From NCBI GenBank assembly GCA_963422465.1, contig OY730173.1, positions 2,728,001 through 2,792,000 on the forward strand: DNA of 64,000 bases. The letters are read 5' to 3'. The notes beneath the pieces were generated by a model. That model saw nothing but the letters and a program-made list of their open reading frames with translations. It was not told where the DNA came from and ran no database searches. The DNA comes from Lichina pygmaea. Lineage: Eukaryota; Ascomycota; Lichinomycetes; Lichinales; Lichinaceae. A program made the translations under genes and the position numbers. Positions 57,007-64,000 of the stretch are shown in pieces (position 1 is the first letter of the stretch; the number at the start of each line of letters is the position of its first letter).

Positions 57007-58628
57007 TTACTGTCCCTGCGCGTCCTGCCGGATGGCAGCCCGACCTTTTTGTTCATCCACCGTCTCCACGTTGGACCCCTCGATCCGTCTCTGCGCCTCG
57101 AGCTTCTCCTCGGCGGTCGGATTGGTAATCTTCTCCATGTCTGGCGCGTACGGCGCCCGGTCGGGGCTGTGGCCGATGGACATGCCGACGCGGACCTGTG
57201 CACGTTAGCGTCGAGCCTCGGTCGACGTCGCCCGAAAGGGAGGAGTGGCCCACCAGTGTTTCCAGCGCGCCCTTGGAATTTCCCACCAGGTCGTCGTCGA
57301 ACTTCATGGCACCGGGCTCGAAGAGAAGGACGATGGTGCTCCCTCCTGTCTACCGTCAGCGCGGCGTCCCCGATCCGGAACCGAATGCACGGACGACCAG
57401 GATATGCTCACCGAATTTGAAGTATCCGAGCTCGTCGGCGCGCTTGACCTGTGACCCCGCCGTGGCCGTGATGACCGTGCTGCCGACCATCATGGCCCCG
57501 ATGCAGACGGCCATGACGCGTCCGTGCGTGAGGGAGTCGATGGGCACGACGACCCGCACGTTCTCGCCGAAGACGTCGAGGGCCGAACGTATCGCCATCG
57601 GGTTGACCGTGTAGTATTCGCCGGCGATGGTCTTCGGCGTTCCGACGACGCCGTCGACCGGGATGTGGAAGCGATGGTAGTCCTGCGGCGCCAGGCGGAA
57701 GACGCCGAGCGCGCCGTTCACGTAGCGCTTGGCGTCGGCCGGATAGGCGTTTCCGAGCAGGCGCGCGACCGAGAACTCGCGGCCCTTGACCCAGATGGCC
57801 GTCGCGTCGTCGACGCGGTTGAAGACGACGGACCGGCAATCCGCCGGCGAGACGATGACCTTGGGGTCGTCGGGGGCCGAGCACGGCCGCGCCTCGGGCT
57901 TCAGCCGGCGATAGAAGAACTCGTTGAACGTCTTGAACTCGCGCAGCGGCAAGAGGACGTCGGAGGTGTCGAGCTTGTGGAAGGCGATGAAGCCCGGAAT
58001 CTGACGGGCCGAGGCCGGATCGTCGAACTTGCGGCCCTGCTTGATGCTGAGCGACTTGAGCAGCTTGCGGACTGTATCGGTTCGAACAAGGATTAACAAG
58101 AGAAACCGATTCGGTCAGCGAGAGTCCGACAGAACGAGAGAAGGGCATCCTGAGACGACGTACTCCGTTTCTTCTCCATCTCGCGGCTCTTCAAGCCCCT
58201 GTACAGCAGTCGAATGCCCAGCCGCACGTAGACGCTCATGCGCTCCTCGTTGATCTGGCCCGTGATGCGGTCTTGCACCAGGATGTTGGCCGAGTTGGCC
58301 CCGAGCTTGTAGCCCCCGTACGAGATCTTGGTGATGACCTTCGAGTACCACTTCCGCTGAGCCTGGCTCGACGTCACGAACTCGGCCATGACCAGGTTGT
58401 TCACCTGTCTCCAGTCGTGGCTGGCACAGGTCGCGATGTGCGTGATGATGTCGGCGTCCGACTTCTTCCGTAGCCGTGGCTTGTGGCAGATGGGGCACTC
58501 TCGGATCTTCACGACGTGCTCCTCGCCGCGGTCGTCCGTCAGCTCATCGGACGGTGGGGTCTCGCTCCCCTCTCGGTCGCGGCCCGGAGACGTGGCCACG
58601 CCGGTCCGGTCGTCGCTGTCGTCGTCGT

Positions 58629-58659
<31 letters not shown>

Positions 58660-60878
58660 AGCTGGCTCGGCCTGGCCGTTGGGGGAAGCGCCATCGGAAC
58701 GACCCTGGGCCGGGTCGTGACCCCCGTCGTCGAGCTCGGACGGATGCCGACGGGGCAGATGGTCCTTGACGGTCTCCGCCATCGACCGCTTGCGCGACGC
58801 CTTCTCCAGCTGGTCCTCCAGGCAGATGACGACCTGATCCGGCGTGAGGTCGACGCCGTCGGGGTCCTTGCCGGGAGCGAAGCGGTCGAAGAAGCCGTCG
58901 ATGGTCGAGTCCTTGAGGGTCGAGCCGAGGGTGTCCAGCATCGTCGACAGCTCGACCTTGCTGATGCGGCCGCTCTCGTCGGCGTCGTACTGCTTCAGCA
59001 GGGCGCGCCAGAACTGCTGACGCAGGGCCGGGTACGGCACGTACTTGGCTCGGATGTAGAGCTCCGGGCTGTGCTTGGACTCCCAGCGTTCCTTGTTCTT
59101 CAACGCGATGGGCAGGACGTACTGCCTGAGCTCCGGGTCGCCTTCGGGGTCGGCGCCGTCGGAGCATTCGGCGGGCTGAGGACTCGGCGGCGACGGACCG
59201 TTGTCGGGCGCACCGGTCGATGCCGAGGCCTGATCGGGCGGGGTCATGGCCTGATTCAGCAGGGACGAGGTCGACTTTCGGGACCTCAGGGCCGGCTTCG
59301 CGCCCAGCCGGTTGAGGCTCGACGACGACGACGAGCGAGAACCGGGGAGCCTGAAGCGAGAGCGGCTGGGGTGCTGGCGCGGCGCGTCCGGATCCGGCGG
59401 CTCCCTCATGCTGTACAGGCCCGTGTCCGGGTCGGCCTCGGGCGCGGTCGAGATGACGTGCTGCAGCGTCACGTTGGCCGTCCCGACAAAGTCGTTGCCC
59501 GACAGCTTGTCCCGGTCGACGACGGCGAAGGAGACGGAGTAGGCCTGCTCGTGAGGGAGCACCTGGAAGATCATGCGCTCGTCGAAGACCGGGTTCAGGT
59601 TGTGACGGACGACGCGGGTGCGATAGGTCTTCTTGCCGAGGGAGGCGACGACGAAGGGGTCCATGTCGAAGGAGGTGCGGGTCACGTTGCGCTCGGGCGG
59701 AAGGTCGGTGACGCGGCTGATCTCGAGGAAGACGATGCCGACGACGTCGGAGCCACCGACGAACTCGTAGGCCCGTGCCTTCTTCTCCTTGTTCCTCTTC
59801 CTCCTCCGGCGCAGCCTCGCCAGGCGCAGGCGTCTCTTCTTCTTCTCGACGCTCTCGCGTTTGCCGGGGTCGTCCGCCTCGTCGGACGTCGCCTCGGCGC
59901 CTTCATCCTCGACGTCGACGTCGACGTTGTCGTCGTCGTCGTCGTCGTCGTCTTCTTCGTCGTCGCTGACGTCATCGGACTTCTCGGGCGTGCCCAGACC
60001 GCTCTCGTCCTCGTCGTCGGCGCCGGCGGCTACGCTCGCGCGAAACTTGGCGAAGATCTGATCGGCATCGGCGCTAGGGTCCGTGGGGTCGACCAGGTCG
60101 AAGCGCAGCTCGATCTCGCCCGAGATGTTCGAGGTCTTGCGGTTCGCCTTCAGCGAGTACCACCGGGGCTAGAGCTCGGTCAGCCAACCGATCCCCCCGG
60201 GCGTCCCGACTTCTCCGCCGAGACGGGAGGGCCGTGGCCCACCTCCTGGGCAACCTTTCCGTCGACGAAGACGTCGTCCAGGGCCACGTCGAACTCTCCC
60301 AGGTAGTCCTGGCACGAGATCAGCCGTGGTCGAGGCCGGATGCGCAATCGAGAATGCGGCCTGACCTTTCCGAACCGGTCCTTGTCCCAGCAGACGCACT
60401 CGAGCAGCAGCGACTGCGGACCGGTCATGGGAAGGTCGAAGGAGAAGTTCCATTGCGGGTTCAGGGTCTTGTAGACGGGATGGGTCTCGAAACGCTCGTC
60501 GCCGACGTTGACAACTAGATACTGGACGCCGGAACGTCGGTCCGTCCGTCAGTCGAGAGCAAGACGGGGAGAGCGCCGCCACGGCCGCGTCGCCGCAGGC
60601 CTGACGTGGTGGCTCACCGGGTCACTCGTCCCAGATCGATCCTTGGCCGCCAGATTCTTTGCCTAGGATGGTGAAACCGGTCCGGTCAGCGCTCCGGCCG
60701 AGGCCTCCAGCGTCACCGCACGCACCCTCAGCACAACGACCCTGAGGAGCAGCGGCGGAGCGAGCCTGGGGTCGCTCGACGACCTCCCGGGCGAGTTTGG
60801 CCGACTCGGACTCCGACTCGGGCGCTTGCCGTTGCCGTGGCCGTGGTGCCTGAGCCGGCTGAGGCTGAGGTTGACCAT
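57007..60878 (-). CDS. PSD2: Phosphatidylserine decarboxylase with two C2 domains, 8 exons
   Basis: Converts phosphatidylserine to phosphatidylethanolamine at Golgi/endosome membranes. Minus-strand exons 60878-60726, 60662-60618, 60521-60366, 60308-60243, 60168-58164, 58071-57412, 57345-57254 and 57195-57007 give 1121 residues (yeast Psd2 is about 1138). A first C2 domain (about 43-170) shows DRSGTSDPYLVV and CWDKDRFGKDYLGE. An acidic Asp run and a basic KKKRRLRLARLRRRKR segment follow. The second C2 (about 250-370) has MDPFVVASLGKKTYRTRVV and VVDRDKLSGNDFVG. An EF-hand loop DADESGRISKVE lies near 535 and a CPICHKPRL...HIATCASHDW zinc-like motif near 698. The decarboxylase begins about 809 with DYHRFHIPVDG; FGGST (Ser1031) is the self-cleavage site that makes the pyruvoyl group. 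An intron splits the first Gly codon of GGST. Exon 1 could end 9 nt later; the chosen donor gives the better C2 fit. Confidence 0.95.
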
Positions 60879-62225
60879 GGCGACCGGCTCCGTCGTCGGT
60901 CGGCCGGCGTGGCCGCTCCGAGAGAGAGAAGCAACGGTATCGATCGGCTACGACCTCGAGATCACCGACGACGCCCAAGATTCCCATGCCACGCCCGGTC
61001 TTCTCGCTGCTCGTCGCCGTCGACGACAGCGGCGTCATCCGAGTGCTCCGTCCTCGGCCGAACCGACGCACGGTATGCACGATGCTGTAATCCGGACGCC
61101 GGTGACGACTTGTGCGATGTAGACAACGGCGCGCTCTCTCTCTGGCCACGGCGCCGACGAGCTACCCGAACCCTTGTCGACCAAGACTCCGGCTCGAATT
61201 ACAGAGGACTCTCGCTTTCCACTTGCGATTCTCGCCCTTACTCGTACTTGCCCGTCTGTTCTTTCTGCTATCTTGCGGCTGAACGAATCTTCTCGTTGGA
61301 CGTCGCCGATGTCCCTCAGCCACGTACTCCGTACAGCCGCACGTCCTCGGACATAGGCACGTACTACGTACTGTACATCTGTCGATTTCACCTGTTTCAG
61401 ACATAGCCTCGCCTCCCTTTCGACCGTACCAGGTCATCCCCACATTTCCCTTCCCCTCCTCCATCTCTTCTTCGACTCAGCACCTCTCCGGCACAGCCGA
61501 CGGCGTGGTGGAGAGGCCCGCCGCATTGGTCGAGGCCACGGCCGCAGCACCCAAAGCGGAAGCTCGGCAAGAACCGAGCTGCAGCCTGCAGGCCTGCGTC
61601 ACACGGGGGCTTGTGTACATGGAAGTATTTTTAGTAGCGGTGCGCCTCCCCATGCTACGAGTCTCTGTCGTACCGACGACGTCGAGAACCCCTTTACAGT
61701 AACAATACGAGACTGACAAGCGCACGAGGGCGAATGCCGCAATCCATCTCTCAGGCCGGAGAGCGAAGGCGTCATAGCGCTCGTACCAGTGCCGTGCGGA
61801 ATAGCCGTCGCCGGTTTCGCAGCTACAGTAGTCAGGCCCTACCAGTAGGTTGGGGGTGTGGGGGGAGAGGGGGGGCGCGGTGGGGGACGAAAGAGGGGTA
61901 GCTGTGCGGGAGGACTACCTCTCGTACGTAACGTACGTTACGTACGAGGTCCTGCGATGACGCTGCATAACGCTCCAAGGATGAGTAATCGCTTACTAAT
62001 CAAGGTGTCAGCCTTCGCTGTAACGAGTAGAAACGGGTCCCCACCGTCCCTCACCGACCTTTTCATTGCACTTTGAATGTTTCGAGGGTGAGCTTGTCTT
62101 TCGAGAAGAGCACCTTCTATCGTACATGTGTAGTTGTAGACTGACATGAGCTTGTGGTCATCTGGCAATCGCTCGTGCCCACGCTGGACTCCGTGTTTGC
62201 TGGACCCGATTGCAGCATGTTGAGC
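60879..62225. other. Intergenic region between PSD2 and SEC28
   Basis: The promoter and leader of PSD2 on the left and the 3' flank of SEC28 on the right. No gene is seen; frames at 60622-61149 (minus) and 60837-61406 (plus) are overlaps or chance. It includes a perfect palindrome at 61921-61948 and a G-rich run at 61854-61892. Confidence 0.55.
61921..61948. repeat. Perfect 28-bp GTAC/ACGT palindrome
   Basis: The half-site CTCGTACGTAACGT is followed by its exact reverse complement with no spacer. Function unknown; it could extrude a cruciform or bind a dimeric factor. Confidence 0.9.
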
Positions 62226-63397
62226 CTAGCCTCGAGCCGCAACCCTCGGCGTGTGCATGGCTGCGGCAGCATCGAATTCGCTGCTCTTTTCCGCGAGGTC
62301 CTGCAACAGAGGGTGGTCTGGTGCAACAGACCGCAGCGACCTATCGTATCGCGGCATCGTCAGCGTCGGTGGGGAGAGCTGGGGGCCGCGAGCACCGCTC
62401 AGACGGCGCAAGAGCACGTACGAGATCGCTTCGGTCGGGTCCTTCCCCGAGAGGGTCGAGCAGACGATGGAGTTCGCCAGCACGAATGCATCGCCCCGGT
62501 CGTTGCCCTTTGCCTGCTCCAACGCAGCCTCGGCTTCCGGCAGTCGCCCAAGATGCAACTCGGCGACGGCCTGGCCGACCAAGGTCTTGTTCGCCGACGT
62601 CGAAGCCGCCTGCGCAAGCTCCTCGAAGACGTAGTATGCCTGTTGATACTTCTCCCCGCCCTATACGCAGACGTCTCCGTGTAAGCCGTCCGTGAGATGA
62701 CGAGGCTGATGCTCGCACGGCTTCTCTGTCCACTGACCACCCGTAGTCCAACCCATGCTTCGGCGAGGTTCACCAGTACGCTGTCTTGAGCCCACTGCCT
62801 CGCCATATTGACCTCCTTCGTGGCGAGTTCGGTCTGACTCTGCTGGAGGTAGATCTGAGTGATGAGTGCCACTCTAGAAGATGTCCGAGATGCGTCAGTA
62901 CCGGCCCGACCCTGTTCGGCGGATGTATGTCGTCCCATACGCTTCCAGATTGCGCTCGTGTTTTGCCAGCAGGGCAAGCGCGTCGTCGACCTGGTCGAGA
63001 CCGTGCAGCACCGTGCCACAGAGCACCTGGACGGCCGGGTTGTCGGCATCGCTCTCGACCAGCCTGTTCACAGCCTCCAAGGCTGCTGAGTGGTCGCCGC
63101 TCATGAACCGGGCGAAGGCCGCCACCGCGGAGAGTTCGGGGACGTCGGATTCGTCCGACACTTCGGCCAGGACTCGGTCGGCTTGTCCCAGAGCTATTCT
63201 GGCACGTAGGACCAGAACGCGTGCTGCCAGTTGGTTCTCGGACGACGCCGAACTGAAATCATACTCGGCGACGTTCGAGTATTGGCCCTGGTGGTATTCG
63301 TTGTGGAGGACGTACAGCTCTGGAGCAGGTCAGCATCGGGAACGACGCTTGCTCGCTGCGAACGGTGACTACCTCCTTCTGGCGAGTACGGGTCCAT
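62226..63397 (-). CDS. SEC28: Coatomer epsilon subunit (epsilon-COP), 5 exons
   Basis: A subunit of the COPI coat that moves vesicles from Golgi to ER; epsilon-COP stabilises alpha-COP. Minus-strand exons 63397-63373, 63319-62941, 62873-62738, 62660-62422 and 62340-62226 give 297 residues, the family length. The first exon is only 25 nt (MDPYSPEG, then ELYVLHNEYHQGQYSNV across the junction). TPR-like helical repeats follow: ENQLAARVLVLRARIALGQA, ALLAKHERNLEA, ARQWAQDSVLVNLAEAWVGL, GGEKYQQAYYVFEELAQA and VGQAVAELHLGRLPEAEAAL. The end is DHPLLQDLAEKSSEFDAAA. The last intron (62421-62341) is inferred from the family ending and a GTACGT donor; reading through it would insert 27 residues in frame. 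Confidence 0.93.
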
Positions 63398-64000
63398 GGG
63401 GCTGACTGAAGATCGAGGTTTCAACTGCTACGAGAACTGGCAGCTTTATATCCAGAGCTGGATCTCGTACGGCTAGCTTTAGCTGATGCTTGGGGCTGGC
63501 GATTGTGGCTCTCGATTCGCATGCGCTAGTACGAGGATGAGTCAGCACCTTTCGTTATAGATCTCGACCCGGACGACGATCAACCGCATTAACACTCTTC
63601 CAATTCAAAGCAGAGTGGCACTTGCTCTGCTGTTCTTCTGCCTGGGAGGATGATGACGTGGAAAGAGTCCTACCGGAGATTGACAGTGATCGTCGTGCTC
63701 AGACCCCGCAGTCCTCCAGCCATTCCCCACGGTGCACTTACAGTTGATCTGGATTGACCGTTGCTGCGTCCGCGGTGGTCCAATCCGTGGCCTTGCCCCG
63801 TGGCAAGACATCGTTTTATTCACTTCATCTCCTCGATGAACCAAACAAGCCGCTCAGTCACTGTTCTGGAGTTCCCGAGGCCTTCGTTCTGGACGCTGGT
63901 CATATAAGCTACGATGGAGGTTTCTCCGCGACATCTCTTTCCTACCCTTCTCAAGCGTCTACTACTCCACGCCTACAGACCTCCGTGAAATGCAGGAACT
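63398..64000. other. Upstream flank of SEC28
   Basis: The promoter and leader of the epsilon-COP gene, running to the window edge. No coding frame with recognisable content is seen; the frame at 63605-63844 (minus) has no features. Confidence 0.5.

Noticed and set aside
58483-60306. 607-codon plus-strand frame
   Set aside because: It is the antisense shadow of the large PSD2 exon, which has clear C2, EF-hand and decarboxylase motifs on the minus strand.

Overview
The window is nuclear DNA of a filamentous fungus, most likely an ascomycete. Seven host genes can be read exon by exon, each with short introns of about 50-160 nt and GT...AG ends (one GC...AG). The evidence for a fungus is a trifunctional GATase-IGPS-PRAI tryptophan enzyme, an NsdD-type GATA factor, a BRCT-WGR protein, a fungal Dsn1/Mis13 kinetochore subunit, a C2-C2-EF-hand PSD2 decarboxylase and epsilon-COP. 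Intron density varies strongly (15 in the NAD synthetase, 1 in the tryptophan gene), and I do not name a species.

Left arm, 1-18.7 kb: glutamine-dependent NAD+ synthetase (QNS1, minus strand, 9-3032) is divergent from the tryptophan gene (3432-5763) across a 399-bp promoter. A small BRCT-WGR gene follows (7494-9004). An nsdD-like GATA regulator (minus, 10845-13351) carries long His-Pro, poly-Gln, poly-His and poly-Pro tracts. Upstream of nsdD lie about 5 kb without a supportable gene, full of microsatellites and GTAC-rich sequence.

Centre, 18.8-52.3 kb: a transposon nest that sits inside one ATCAGC-type simple-sequence tract. Two LINE-A copies inserted into the tract. The second (24501-52299) has its halves 23.7 kb apart, but its outer ends carry the same 14-bp target duplication. 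It was filled by a chromodomain Ty3/Gypsy element (A), a diverged LINE (B), a minus-strand LINE-A copy, a second Gypsy family with one copy inserted in another (B in C, 5-bp duplication), a 5'-truncated LINE-A fragment and a copia-like solo LTR. Differences between copies fall mainly at CpG sites. The LTR elements are broken fossils; LINE-A copy 1 is nearly whole.

Right arm, 52.7-64 kb: three minus-strand housekeeping genes. These are the Dsn1/Mis13 kinetochore gene (52693-55699), phosphatidylserine decarboxylase PSD2 (57007-60878) and epsilon-COP/SEC28 (62226-63397). The host genes belong to separate pathways (NAD, tryptophan, chromatin/DNA repair, development, kinetochore, phospholipid, vesicle coat). 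I see no gene cluster, tRNA, rRNA or CRISPR array.
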